Shown piece after piece: positions 1 through 11,895 of a stretch of 64,000 nucleotides of DNA. This DNA comes from Galeopsis tetrahit (taxonomy: Eukaryota > Streptophyta > Magnoliopsida > Lamiales > Lamiaceae), in assembly GCA_963675135.1 (NCBI GenBank), contig OY776133.1:33501994-33565993 (forward strand), read 5' to 3'. Below the pieces are notes generated by a model. That model was not told the DNA's origin and searched no databases. It worked only from the letters and a program-made list of their open reading frames with translations. The stretch's first letter is position 1, and every line of letters starts with the position of its first letter. The translations under genes were made by a program, and so were the position numbers.

Positions 1-246
1 CTCAAGCTGCCTAACATAGCAGCTTTAGCAACTTAGCCTATTAGCTAATATCTCAATAAGTCTGAGATTTACATGACTGTCTTAACTATCCTGAGACATC
101 TATGTTGATTACAAATTGCATCACTTAACAGTGTATAACTCATTTGTTTTGAATACATAACAACTTATTTGACATTGTATCTCTACTATCTTGAACATCA
201 TCAATGGGTTTTGGTATCTTAATCAAAACCATATCATTTCCCAACA
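1..246 (-). repeat. LTR fragment related to the Sirevirus E/F family, cut by the window edge
   Basis: The last bases (about 196-246) read as a diverged version of the outer end of the E-family LTR: a run resembling GGGTTTTGGTAT, then AATCAAAAC, then a terminal CCCAACA. In E the same block closes the LTR at 2501 and 32565. On the minus strand this is the U3 start of an LTR (TGTTGGGAAATG). The rest extends left beyond the window, so neither its partner nor its TSD can be seen. It is clearly more diverged than the E and F LTRs, so it is an older or different subfamily. The 65 bases to its right (247-311) hold nothing recognisable. Confidence 0.5.
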
Positions 247-432
247 GGCCCCACGCCTCCTTGCATGTTAGCCAAGAGTTGTCCAATCAGTCTATCTCAT
301 GTCCTATGAAACACGTTTCTAGGGGTGTGCATCGGTCGGTTCGGTAACCGAACCGAATTAGCACAACCGAACCAAAACCGAAATTTTAGTATAATTAATC
401 GAAACTGGACCGAGCATATTCAAAACTAAATT

Positions 433-461
433 AAACCGAACCGAATAATTCGGTTCGGTTT
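433..461. repeat. Perfect 29-bp palindrome in the hAT subterminal region
   Basis: Two 14-bp arms (AAACCGAACCGAAT and its complement) flank one central base. A second palindrome with 9-bp arms (CGGTTCGGT / ACCGAACCG, one central base) lies at 337-355. Both are made of the same motif that recurs at the other hAT end. They could form hairpins or bind a dimeric transposase; that role is inferred from hAT biology and not shown here. Confidence 0.75.
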
Positions 462-840
462 CGGCTAAAACCGAAATTTGGATTTTTTTTTACACATATG
501 CTGCATATGCTCATAAACTTTTAAATTCATCCATCCTTTACAATCCAGTAAGACAAATCCACAGCAACACCTATAACAATTGTAGTAAAAAATCCCAGAA
601 ATCAAACCCTTCGCGATAGCAATACGGAAAGTCTTAATCTCAAAATTCCCAAAATTCCCACAATAACACACATAGCAATAGGGAAAGTCTCAACCTCTCT
701 TAGATTCTCAAATCTCAGATCCTTAAATTTAAGAAACAAAGCACATAAACTCACCGTGAGTCGTGAGCTCGCGTCGTCGTGGGGTAGCAGCCTAGCAGGT
801 ATGGGGAGGCTGGAGAGGGAGCGGGCGGTGGTGTGGGGAA

Positions 841-2501
841 TGTTGGTCCTGAAAGGAGTATATAACAAGTGTATGGGGGGGGGATACACTTGTATTCAAA
901 TTCTTTTCTAACTTGATCAAACCAGAGCTCAGCAAGGTTGTCTTGGACAACTCTGCTGAAGATGATTAACTCTTCTAAGATAATCAGACTACTAAGTACT
1001 ATTGAGTACTTAGTTGAATAACTATCTAGGGGAGTTATATGTGCGGAATAATGGTTGGCCCTTTTAGTTTAAACTCCTTTAGATTCTGAAATCACTTGGT
1101 CAATTCAATACAATCCAGTTTCAGGGAACTTGTCCAAATTAGTTTTGCACAGTCTTTGAATGTTTATCCTTTGAAAGATCAGTTTTGTGTGCAGTGTTGA
1201 GTGTATGAAAGTACTTGAAAGTAAATCAACACAAGAGTTTATAGTGGTTCAGAGACTCAAGCTCCTACATCCACTTCCCTGATTTAACAGGATAATTCAT
1301 TTACTCTTGGAATTAACTTGTTTTATAGTGCCAAGGTGCACTTGATCAATAACACCACTCTTGGTGAATTGATCCATAGGATGTCTAGAGTCCTAGTACC
1401 CTCTTCTCAACTCAGAACTGAACTGTTCTTCTCTCAACAGTCAGCTCCTACCACTTCTACTACTACAACCTTCTCACTTTCACTCTTGAAAGATATGAGG
1501 ATTGAAGTAAGGTTCCAACTAATGAGATATCCTTTACAATGAAGATCAGTGTATAAGGATAGGATATCTCTCTAAGCTTGTGTATGGATATACAATGTAG
1601 TACATCTTAGATGAAGTGTTTGAAGACTAAGATAGTCTTTGAAAGCTTTGAAAGCACTCTAGCTTGTAAGAACTTAAGGTTGGATGTGCTTGGTTGAGGT
1701 TGAAGTTGGATGCTAGTTGGATGCTTTCAAATGGTCTTCACACTTCTGTATTTATAGACAAATGAAGGATTTTCCCGTTGGAGAGGCAGCCTCCAATGTC
1801 CATAAATGTCTTCTTTTAGTTCTTCAACTTTGAAGACAGAATCTTGATAGTGACATGTCCTCATTTGGGAAATAAACGGCTGTAAGAGCTTTGTCTTCAT
1901 TCTGTAGCACTTTTCCCAATATCTGACATTCAGATTCTCTTGTAAGAATGTGGACATGTCTTCTGAAGGTTGTTCCAATGATAGGACAACATTCCTCATC
2001 ATTTGGACAACTCTCCTTATCACTATCAGCAGTCTTGCTTATCAGCAAGATTGTCTTGCTCTTCTTCAGATGACTTGGCTCTTTCCCTTTTATTTCTCTT
2101 GAAGGTGATCTTAGCTTGTTTCTTTGAAGATCTTTAGGGAATGATTGTCTCAAAACCCTTCAGCATAGTTGACTGCAGGCTTTCAGAGCACTTGATCTTG
2201 ACTTCTTGTACTGAGACAATTTCTCTGGACAACTCTCCTGATCAGTATAGTTAGTCTCAAAAGACTTAGTGTTGTATCCAGAGTTTGAGCCTTGAGGGGA
2301 CTTGATTCAAATGAACTTCCAAGCATGTGTTCCCCCTCAGTTTGTGCATCTAATCATCTAAGAGCTACCTAACATATTAGCTCCTCATCTAGCCTTTATA
2401 CTATATGTTCTAACATTTCTAGAACATATTCAATCATGACTTAGGCATGTCTCAGGGGGTTTTGGTATTCAATCAAAACATAACTCATTTTATTCCCAAC
2501 A
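841..2501 (-). repeat. 3' LTR of Sirevirus E
   Basis: 1,661 bp, reading TGTTGGGAATAAAATGAG to TCAGGACCAACA on the minus strand. A TATAAATA box lies at 1749-1756 (minus). It differs from the 5' LTR at 30903-32565 by only a handful of substitutions seen by eye (for example around 1289-1293 and 1349) and by G-run length, so E is a young insertion. U3 differs clearly from the F-type LTRs (12796-14461, 27695-29185), which separates the two subfamilies. The small ORF at 1318-1542, repeated in every copy, is an LTR shadow and not a gene. Confidence 0.9.
865..893. repeat. Hairpin with homopolymer loop at the U5 end of the LTR
   Basis: The perfect 10-bp inverted arms ACAAGTGTAT and ATACACTTGT flank a run of nine G (C on the element's coding strand). 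The same structure is at 14406-14438 (T plus 12 C), 16203-16231 (9 G), about 29130-29162 (T plus 12 C) and 30929-30958 (11 G). It lies about 25 bp inside the LTR edge that adjoins the PBS, so it would be in U5/R of the RNA. The stem is constant while the loop length varies between copies. Confidence 0.85.
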
Positions 2502-3053
2502 ATTTCCCCCTTTTTGATGATGCCAAAACCTATACAGCTTGTGCAAAAGTGACTTAGCTACACCTATTACATTATTCTTCAGAAGACATGACTAAGGTCA
2601 GTTATCCTGAAAAGCAATGAGTTAGTGTATTCACCATTCATGTTGCACATAGGTTTCATAGATAGGCATAGAGAGATGGGTGTTTCTTGATTCAAAATAA
2701 GTTCAACTATCATTCATTCAAAAATCATTACAAGCATGTTGATAGTTGAATTTAACATATCAGAGCATGAATCATCAACACTTAATACATCAGAGTATTT
2801 CATTCTAACAGTTCAACACATATACAAGATTTTTCAGTATCAGAGCATAAACTTGTATCAGAGCACCAATCTTGTATCAGAACAAATACTAACACTTCAA
2901 GACATATACAAGACTTTCAACATCAGAGCACAGAGCTTGTATCAGAGCAATCCATATCAAATTAGAGCAAAAAGATTAGCACACCACATCAGCAAACTTG
3001 ATCATTTTTCAGCATAGTTGATCAATCAAGATAGGTCAGAAGACTTAGCCATT
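2502..3053 (-). other. 3' untranslated region of Sirevirus E: polypurine tract and iterated repeats
   Basis: On the minus strand the tract AAAAAGGGGGAAA (2503-2515) lies one base from the LTR and is the expected plus-strand primer. Between 2750 and 2975 the plus strand repeats a unit like CTTGTATCAGAGCA at least four times, with related ATACAAGA and CAACACTT blocks. The unit contains TATCAGAGC, the core of an initiator-Met PBS, but in the orientation opposite to E's genuine PBS. No ORF is supported here. F has lost the matching region by deletion. Confidence 0.7.
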
Positions 3054-6000
3054 TCAAAGATCATCCTCAGGAGGTGGCAGCATTCCATATTGTGCCCACA
3101 CTCTTCTTTTCAATGCCATGGCTTCTTGGTTTGTTCCCTTAGGACCAAGAACCATCTTGTTTAGCTTAAGGATCTCAGTGAATTCTCTCAGAATTCTTGC
3201 TTGGTCAATCCATCCTTCAAGCTTTGGAGGCATGTATATGATTGGCTTAGGAGCTGTGAGTTCAATTCTTGCAATATCAGCAGCTGCAAGCAATTGTTGA
3301 TAGAGTTCTTTGTAGTATTCTATCATGAACTCAGCAAAAGTGGAGTTGGCATCTCTTCCATTCCATCTGTCAATGACATATTGATCATAGACATACTCCC
3401 TTTTGGCTTCCTCCCATAAGTCATTCAGCTGAATTGGTACCCATTTATCCAAGTGAGGATATTTGGTGTCCATTGGGATCAATAGCTGTGGCTTCATCTT
3501 GTTGTAAGTTGCTCTCTTCCTTCTTGGCTTCTGGAAGTCTGCTCTTCTCTTATTTCTTGCTCTGTTGGCCTCTTCCATCAAGTCCATTTTCTCTTGGGCT
3601 CTCATCATAGCCAGTTTCTGTTGTGTTTCAGGGTCTTTGCCATACCCTTCATGAAACAGCTTTGATGCACCATTGAGTACCACAATCTTTGTCTTCTTTG
3701 GTCCAGGTCCAAAGCCCTCTTCATATAATTCCTCAACATCTTCAGAGGCTTTGGTACTTTCAGTGGACTTAGTCTCAGTAGACTTGTCTTTTTCAGCAAA
3801 CTTGGATATTTCAGCATTCTTGGGCTCTTCAGCAGTTTTGGCCTTCTTTGAGATAGGCTCATCATCAACAACTCTGAATTCAGGTGGAAGATCAAGGCTA
3901 TTGGGAAAGTCAGTGAATTTCTCAACTTGTCTCTTCTTTCCTTGGGCCTTCTTGATCTTTCCTCTAGTTTGGACACCTTCAGCATCCTTGTCCAAACCAG
4001 ATACCTCACCACCTGGTCTTTGTTGTAACCTTACTCTTTCCTCTTGAGCTGAGGCCATAGAGTTCTTTAATGCAAGTGCCAACTGCTCCTCTTCATCCAA
4101 TTCTTCCAAGTTCAGTACTGCTGGCTCTTTTCCCTTTCCTTCAGGGGCTTTGTCCTTACCCTTAACTGGGCTTCCAATCACTAAGGCACCTTTTGCCCTT
4201 GCTCTTTCCCTTTCCCCCTTTTTGGCAGCATCAAAACATTGGGGTTTTAGCTCACTCATTGTTGTGGCCATTAGAGATTGTGCCTGATTTAGGGATTTCA
4301 TTTCTTCCAACAAATATACATTTTCATCATGTATATTCTGCATCCTGTCACTGCTCAAGCTAAGAAAGGCTAGAACAGGCTTCATTTTCTGTTGGACAAC
4401 TTCCTCCATAGTTGTTTTAAGAGATGCATCCAATTGGGCTTTGAGAAGCTCAGTGAGGTTGGCCACTGCACCTTCAGCAATGTTGGCCAATACCTCTTGG
4501 GAAAACTTTTCTGAGGCTGCTTTCACCATAGATAGCCTTTGCTCTTCAGCTCTTTGTCTTTGCAGTGCAGTCTTTCTTCCAAGAGCTCTCTTTACCACTG
4601 ACCTTAATGTCTTCACATTCCTATTGTGGTTGATTCTTAGTAAAGATTGCTCTTTCTTAACCTCCTTTGAAACTGACCTCATGGTGTTTTTGGCTTTGAT
4701 AACTTCAGTGGAGATGGTTTGCAAACCAGTCTCAACTCCACTGATCCTTGCCTCCAAGGTAGGTAACACCACATCCTCTGAGCCAGTTAGCCTCATTTCC
4801 ACAGATGCCAAAGTTCTTCCATGCTCATCCAAGGCTCCAGAAGTTTCTGCATGAGCTGATTGTACCTGGTGAGCCAAGGAATCCAACTTCTCTGATTGCA
4901 TCCCAAGCAAGGCTTGTGCTGATCCACTGTCAACTTGGATGGGTGCATCTGTTAAGAGTTCATCTGCAAAGATTTGATCAAAGGTTATACCTGCAATATC
5001 AGACAAATCAAAAGCATCAGTAAAAACACACTTGTCTCCCTCCAATTCTTTTTCATAAGACTCTGATACATCAGCATTCTTCTCCTCATTTTCAACTATT
5101 TCTTTTCACCCTTCAACAATGATTTCCTCACTTAAAGGAACAGGCCTCCTCTCATCAAGGGATTCTTGAAGTTCAGATTTGACTTCAAGAATAGCCTGCC
5201 CTTCCTCACTTATATCACCCTCATTTGGTGGTACACTCACTATTCTAGTGATCACAACCTCTCTATCATCTACTTCTCCCTCTGGTTTTTCCACTATCAT
5301 CTCCTTTTCAACTCCTTCACCTAGACCCGCAGCATCTCCACCTTCAACAAGGTTCAAAGATGGCAGTTGTGGGGAGATCACAGTGCTTATATCAGCAGCC
5401 ACTGAGTCATCCTGAATGATTAAGGGCTGATCAGTGTCCAACTTATCTGACACTGAATAGGCCTTAACCAAACCAGCCTCTAAAACAGGAACCTCCACAT
5501 CTTTAGGCTGTGCCTTGAGTTCAGAAGAACATGCATTGGCAGATGTGTCATTAGTTGTGTTACCATCCTTGGTCAACACCTCTGAATTGACAGAGCCTTT
5601 CCTATGATAGGTCTTAGGAGGGTTGGAAAGTCTTTCAGATACAGAAGGCTTAGGGATATTAGCTTGAGGGGTTTCAGGAGGGTTGGGTTTTGAGGGGTTT
5701 GAGGGATCATTGGGGGAATCATCATCATTGGAGCTACTATCAGGGTGTTTGATTCCCTTAGCTTTTCTTTCCTTCTCCACCTTAATCTTATCAGCTACCA
5801 GCTTTGCAAAGAGTTCCTCATCAATGAGAAATCTTGTCTTTGAGACTCCAGCAAAGTGTAGCAATCTGTTCTCCTCAACTTGCCACCAGTTTGCTCCCTT
5901 ATCTTGGATGACTTGTGATATCTCCATCATAGACTTATCTTTTACATCAACAAGCATCCTTAGATCATGAAAAGTCCTCTGAATTCTTGGAAATTCAGCA

Positions 6001-7805
6001 AGTTGTGGATACAAACTGTCCACAGTAGCCATGGCTCCTCCTCTGAGCATACTCTCATAAGTATACTCCTCCTCATCTCCACTTGAATGGAGACTTTGGG
6101 TTATAGGGGAGTTGGCTCTGGGTTCTCCTAAAGTGGCTTCAGGAAGGTTTAGTTCAGGAATGTTGGCTTCAGAAGAGTTGGGTGCAGTAGAAGGTGCTTC
6201 AGTTGCTTTAAAGAGCAATGGATCTGAAGGGGCTTTACTCAAGGGGGTTGGCTCAAAAAGTGCAGCTTCTAATTGCTTTGAGTAATTGAGCATAGATGAG
6301 TCAAGGGGAGAATGTAGTCTTGTCTCATCTACTGCTATATCTGCTAGCACATCTATCCCACTTCTTTGCACATTCCCTTCAGGAGAGTATCTCTTTGTAA
6401 GATTGATGGGGGTTATAGGTTGGTTGGTTGGGGTTATATGGGTTTCAGGGGAGTTGGGCTCAGGGTTCTGAATTTCAGGGATGTTGGCCTCTATTGGTTG
6501 ACCTTCAGGGACCTTGGATTCTGGAGTTCCAGAACCAGATGAGTTGGTCCTTGACTTTGATTTGGTCCTGCTTTCAGCTCTGCTCTCTCTAAGAGCAAGT
6601 TGTAGAGACCTTTCTTCTTGGAGCTCCAACACTTTGTCAGTAGGCTTGGCCCTTCTCTTGCTAGCCCTACTGCTCCCACTTCCTTCACCATCCTTTTCAG
6701 GGACAACCTCCCTGATCCTCTTATCACCCCTAGACTTTTGTCTAGTCTCATTGTACTTCTGCCTTAATTCTTCTGAATGATCAGAGGGCACTTGTACACC
6801 TTCTCTAGCAACTTCTTCAATCTCAGTTGAAGCATCTGAATTCTCTTCTGAGAAGATCTGAGACATTTTCCTTGTTTTCACCACTCTTGCTTTTGTCCTC
6901 TTCTTCATTTTAGGTTTCTCCTCCACCTTTTCTTCAGCAGGTTTGGCCACTATCATCCTCCTTTGCTCAGTTTTCTTGCTGAGCTTTCTGAACAGAATCT
7001 TTTGAGCTGGGAGAGGCTTTGCAAAGGTTTGCATTTGGGAATAATGGGAAAATCTTTCAATCAACAAGCTTGCCCTGGTGCAATACTTGAGTTTCCCTTC
7101 TAGCACAACCTTGTTATGAGCTCTCACTTTAAACTTGGCCTTTTCCTTCATCATCTCAGAAATAATGAAGGTCCTCCAATCAAACTTGATACCCTTGTCA
7201 CTGGCATCAATGACTGCAGCCATGATTCTGACTCTAGGATGGCTGACCTGCTCCAAGCTTCCAGTATTACTCAAGAGACTCTTAGTGATTACCTCAAATA
7301 GATTGAGAAATTTAGACTTGAGAGTCTTCTTGTTTTGTGTTGAAGATAGAGGGTCTGGCACTAATAGCCATTCTTGTGCTATGTCATCTTCATGGCCAGC
7401 ACCATAAGATTCTGGATTCCTTCCTTCTGAAGGCAATCCAAAGGCTCCTTCAAGATCTTCTGAAGAGAATTTCACTCTATGAAATCTCTCTTCTTCATCT
7501 TCTTCAGCAACATAGGACAATCTGGTGGAAATCTCACCATCTTCTGATTTGCCTCTCCATTTGAGAAAGGCAAAGAACTCAGCCATGTAGTTGTCCAAAC
7601 AAGAGCTTGGCGTTTCCTCCATGAATTTCTGAAGGCCTGCTCTTCTCAACCATCTCAGGGTTGGAGTGATTTCAGGATCTTCACTTGTAAATGATACTAT
7701 TGGCTCAAAGTGAAGGTTGTTCTTGTTGCTCAAATAACCAAAATCAAGGTCAAGAGCCTTGTTGGAAAAATCTATGATCATCTCTGGTTTCACTTTGGGA
7801 GCCAT
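3054..7805 (-). pseudogene. Extra 3' ORF (aORF) of Sirevirus E, one in-frame stop
   Basis: It starts at ATG 7805 and runs about 1,583 codons in one frame, broken by a TGA at 5106-5108 where the sister copy in F has an arginine codon. Seen in order: a globular, charged N-terminal region (about 1-270); a basic K/R-rich stretch (270-400); a UIM-like helix EERSLQLALRESRAE (about 395-415); long S/P/T/N-rich low-complexity sequence with many N-x-P-E units (415-720); more acidic sequence; heptad-rich helical sequence likely to be coiled coil (about 930-1190); a second UIM-like segment DEEEQLALALKNS; and a basic C-terminus. No catalytic motif, signal peptide or clear membrane segment was seen. Position after pol matches the envelope-like ORFs of Sireviruses, but an envelope function is not supported by the sequence. 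A 702-bp spacer separates it from pol, so it would need its own transcript or splicing. Confidence 0.8.
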
Positions 7806-8507
7806 TGAAGATTGCAGAGATGAAATTTAGAAAGTTTTGAGAGAGTTTGAAGAGAATAGGCTAGGGTTTCGAATGCTTGGGGAAGAAGAGTGTGTGGGGA
7901 GTTCTTAAGACTTGAGAATATTCTAAAAAGAATGTTTGTCAATGAGTTGGTGAGTTTTGTGTATTTTCAACTCTTGTCAAATATGGAAAGATACATTTGG
8001 ACGGCCAGGATGAATTTCAGGGGAGTTGGCCAGTTTTGATCCAATGGTTAAAAACCAATGTAATAGTGACTTGTTGGTTTTATTCAAAACGTGGAAGGTA
8101 TTTAATATTAGTTAATGGTTGGGGAGTTTTCGAGATAGATCATGGTTTGAAAAGGTGTAATGCAAACAAGAGTTAAATCTTGACATTTAATGCATGGAAA
8201 GCGACCTTTTGGGTGGGGGACAAATTAAATCCCACAGAAATGATATCTGTAGTTGGGACAGGTATCAAGGTAGACAATGATTACCCAAAATAGGTGCTTA
8301 TCAAACCAAGAGAATAAGTTTGATAACTAGGACAACTTATCTGACCCTACAAGGACAAGTGTCCTGAAGAGATGTGGACAAGAGTCCTGAATGTCAATGG
8401 ACAAGTGTCCTGAGTAGTTATGATCATCTCTTCAGCACTTCAGTAGATTTGTCCAAGTCTACTGAATATCAATTCAGCTCTTTTACTCCCATTAACTTTA
8501 ATGAGTT
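7806..8507 (-). other. Spacer between pol and the 3' ORF in Sirevirus E
   Basis: About 700 bp without a supportable ORF. Three near-palindromes GGACAAGTGTCC, GGACAAGAGTCC and GGACAAGTGTCC start at 8353, 8376 and 8399, exactly 23 bp apart, just downstream of pol in element orientation. The same three are in F at 22758, 22781 and 22804. The part next to the ATG is CT-rich on the coding strand, like a plant 5' leader, but no convincing TATA box was seen. Confidence 0.65.
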
Positions 8508-11500
8508 TTACTTGTCCAATTTTCCTGGATCAAGTAAACCCAACTCTGCTGATAGCTCCAGAAACCTTGCCTCTGCAAGTGGCTTAGTTAGTATATCAGC
8601 TTTTTGATGATCTGTGTGGATCTTGACCAACTTTATATCCTTCTTCTCCACATGATCTCTAATGAAGTGATGCTTGATGTCCACATGTTTGCATCTTGTA
8701 TGCAAGACAGGATTTTGTGAAATAGCAATGGCACTATTGTTATCACAAAATATGGGCACTTCAGTAGAGTTGACTCTGTAATCTCTTAGTTGTTGTCTCA
8801 ACCATAGGATCTGAGCACAACAACTTCCAGCAGCAACATATTGCCTCAGTAGTGGAAGTAACCACTGTGTTTTGCTTCTTGGAGAACCAAGATATGAGCT
8901 TGTTGCCTAAGAATTGACAAGTCCCTGAAGTGGACTTTCTGTCAATTCTGCATCCTCCATAATCAGCATCTGAGTAGCCAGTTAATTCAATGTTGTCATC
9001 AACAGGATACCAAAGGCCTAGATTTTCAGTGCCTTTGAGATATCTCAAGATCCTCTTTGCAGCCTCAAGATGGCTTTTCTTAGGATTTGCTTGAAACCTT
9101 GCACAAACACCTACTGCAAAGGTGATGTCAGGTCTGCTGGCAGTGAGATAGAGGAGTGAACCAATTATTCCTCTATACTCAGTAGAGTTGGTTGGAATAC
9201 CACTCTCATCAGGATCCATCTTCCAGTTTGTGTTCATTGGAATCCTTACTGGCTTGCTAGTTGTACACCCAAACTTCTTGATCATTTCTCTGGTGTACTT
9301 AGCTTGGTTGATGAAGATTCCTTCTTTTGATTGCTTGACTTGAAGACCCAGAAAGAAGTTCATCAGTCCCATCATGCACATCTCAAACTTGCTTTGCATT
9401 AGCTTGGAGAACTTCTCACATAGCTTCTCATTGGGGGATCCAAATATTATGTCATCCACATAAATTTGGACAAGCAAGATGTCCTCTCCTTCAGAGATTC
9501 TGAAAAGAGTTCTGTCCACAGTTCCCTTGGTGAATCCATGATCCAAGAGGAATTGTGACAGTGTATCATACCAAGCCCTAGGGGCTTGCTTGAGTCCATA
9601 AAGAGCTTTCTTGAGTCTGTAAGCTTTGTTTCCAACTTCAAAACCTGGTGGTTGCTCTACATAGACTTCTTCCTTCAAGTCTCCATTCAGAAAGGCACTC
9701 TTGACATCCATTTGGTACACTTTGAACCTCTTGTGGGCTGCATAGGCTAGAAAGAGCCTTATTGCTTCTAGCCTTGCCACAGGTGCAAATGTCTCATCAT
9801 AGTCAATGCCTTCATGTTGGCAGTAGCCTTTTGCCACAAGTCTTGCTTTGTTTCTGACAATCACATCATTTTCATTCTTCTTGTTCTTGAACACCCACTT
9901 TGTTCCAATAACATCTTGATGTGAAGGCCTATCCACCAGCTCCCATACTTCATTTCAGGTGAATTGATTCAGTTCTTCCTGCATGGCTGTGATCCAATTG
10001 GCATCTTGAAGTGCCTCCTCAATATCACTTGGTTCTTGTTCTGACAAGAAACAACAGAAAAGAGCACTTTCACCATGAAATCTTCTTGTTTTGACTCCAA
10101 TACTTGGGTCACCAAGTATTTGATCAGTAGGATGGTCAGACAACCAAGTCCTTCTTTTTCTGATCTCTTCAGTAGAGTTGTCCTCTACTGAAGTTGAGTC
10201 AATTTGATCATAGAATTCAGGATAATTGAATGCAGGATCTAATTCAGGATCATAATCAGGGGTGTTGTCCTCAATGTCAGTGACATTGGTATTTTCAACA
10301 TTTTGATTTCCTCCTTGATTATTTGACCCATTAACTACCTCAGCAGGAACTGCTTCTTCATTGGTAGTTGTTACCTGAATGTGAACTGGGATTGGATCAT
10401 TCAGTTCACTATTTCCTTCAGTGGGATTTGCCTCAGGAGGGTTGCCTTCAGGATGGTTGTCCAACATAGAGTTTTCAGGTAGATTGGTTTGGACAACATC
10501 TATAAGCTCAGTGTCTTTGTCTTTTAGACTTAGTCTGGTTGTCCTCTGTGTGATTTCTTCTGATTCCAAGTTCTCATTCCTGAACTCATGAATAGATTCA
10601 TCAAATACAACATGAGGTGTTTCCTCTACAATAAGGGTTTTCTTGTTATAGACTCTGAAAGCTCTACTGATTTGAGAGTATCCAAGAAATACTCCTTCAT
10701 CAGCTTTGCTGTCAAAGGCTTTCAGCTGATCTTTCCCATTATTGTGAATAAAACACTTGTAACAAAAAATGTGAAAGTAAGACACTTTAGGCAATTTTCC
10801 TTTCCAGAGTTCATAAGGGGTTTTGCCTTGCCCCTTAGTGATCAAACATCTATTTTGAGTATGGCATGCAGTGTTTATGGCTTCAGCCCAAAACCTCTTA
10901 GGCAAATTTGAATCAGCAATTAAGGTTCTAACAGCTTCTTTTAAAGTTCTATTTCTTCTCTCTGCAACTCCATTCTGTTGAGGAGTTCTAGCTGCTGAGG
11001 TTTCATGAGCTATTCCATTAGATGTACAATACTCATTGATGTATGAGTTAATGAACTCAGTGCCTTTATCAGATCTTATCTTGATAATGCTAAGGCTTTT
11101 CTCATTTGACAATCTCTTTAGAAGTTTAGGCAGTTTGACTTGAGTTTCCTTCTTATTAAGGAGAAATACTACCCATGTGAACCTAGAGAAGTCATCTACT
11201 ACTACCAATGTGTATTTTCTACCATTTATGCTTACAGGGGTAATTGGTCCAAAAAGATCCATATGTAAAAGTTCAAGTACCCTTTCAGTGGAAATGACTG
11301 GTTTTCCTTTAAATGAGGCTTTGATCTGTTTTCCTTCTTGGCATGGTTTGCAAACATGCTCTTTAATGAAAACCTCATTAGGTAGTCCTTTGACTAATGC
11401 ATTTCTAGCAATTTTGTTCATTGTTTTGAAGTTTAAGTGGTTTAATCTTTTATGCCACAACCAACTTTGTTCACTAGAACTCTTAGCAATGAAGCATGCA

Positions 11501-11895
11501 GCATCAGTAGACTTGTCCCAGTCTGCAAAATACACATTTCCTTTCCTAGTTCCAGTCAATAGAATTTGTTGAGTCTTATCTTTGATCAAGCATTTATCAC
11601 TGGAAAACTCAACATTGAAGTCTTTATCACAGAATTGACTGATACTTAGGAGATTATATTTGAGACCAGCCACATAAGATACATTGGATACTTTGATGTT
11701 ACCAATCATCAAAGTACCATAACCTTTTGTTGATGCTTGTGAGCTGTCTCCAAATGTGACATTAGGGCCTTCTTTTTCAATGAAATCAGTGAGGAGTTCC
11801 TTGTTTCCAGTCATGTGCCTTGAGCATCCACTGTCAAGGTACCATGCTGTCTTTTTGCTTATGCTCCTCATCTTGTGGCCCAATGGTACCTGCAA
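8508..11895 (-). pseudogene. Sirevirus E pol (protease, integrase, RT, RNase H), broken
   Basis: In order on the minus strand: aspartic protease (YLDSGCSRHMTG); the HHCC zinc region (HKRLNHLNFKTM...CKPCQEGKQ); the integrase core (LLHMDLFGP, SDKGTEF, NGVAERRNRT); a variable N/P/E-rich linker; reverse transcriptase with YVDDIIFGS; and RNase H with DADYGG. It follows gag in the same frame after a TAA (11896-11898). Two breaks are visible relative to F: a TGA at 9955-9957 just before RT, and a 2-nt deletion near 8843 in RNase H that destroys the second catalytic region. The C-terminal frame then continues at 8801-8508. Retroviral-type pol would act in cytoplasmic particles and, for integrase, the nucleus. 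This copy cannot make a full polyprotein. Confidence 0.88.

Noticed and set aside
1318..1542. Recurrent 74-codon ORF (also at 13755, 16655, 28479, 31382) that looks conserved
   Set aside because: It lies inside each LTR copy and is conserved only because the LTRs are nearly identical. Start codon, composition and position give no support for a gene.
2861..2975. TATCAGAGCA repeats considered as tRNA gene fragments
   Set aside because: Only about 10 bases match the tRNA end and no cloverleaf can be drawn; reported only as repeat words.
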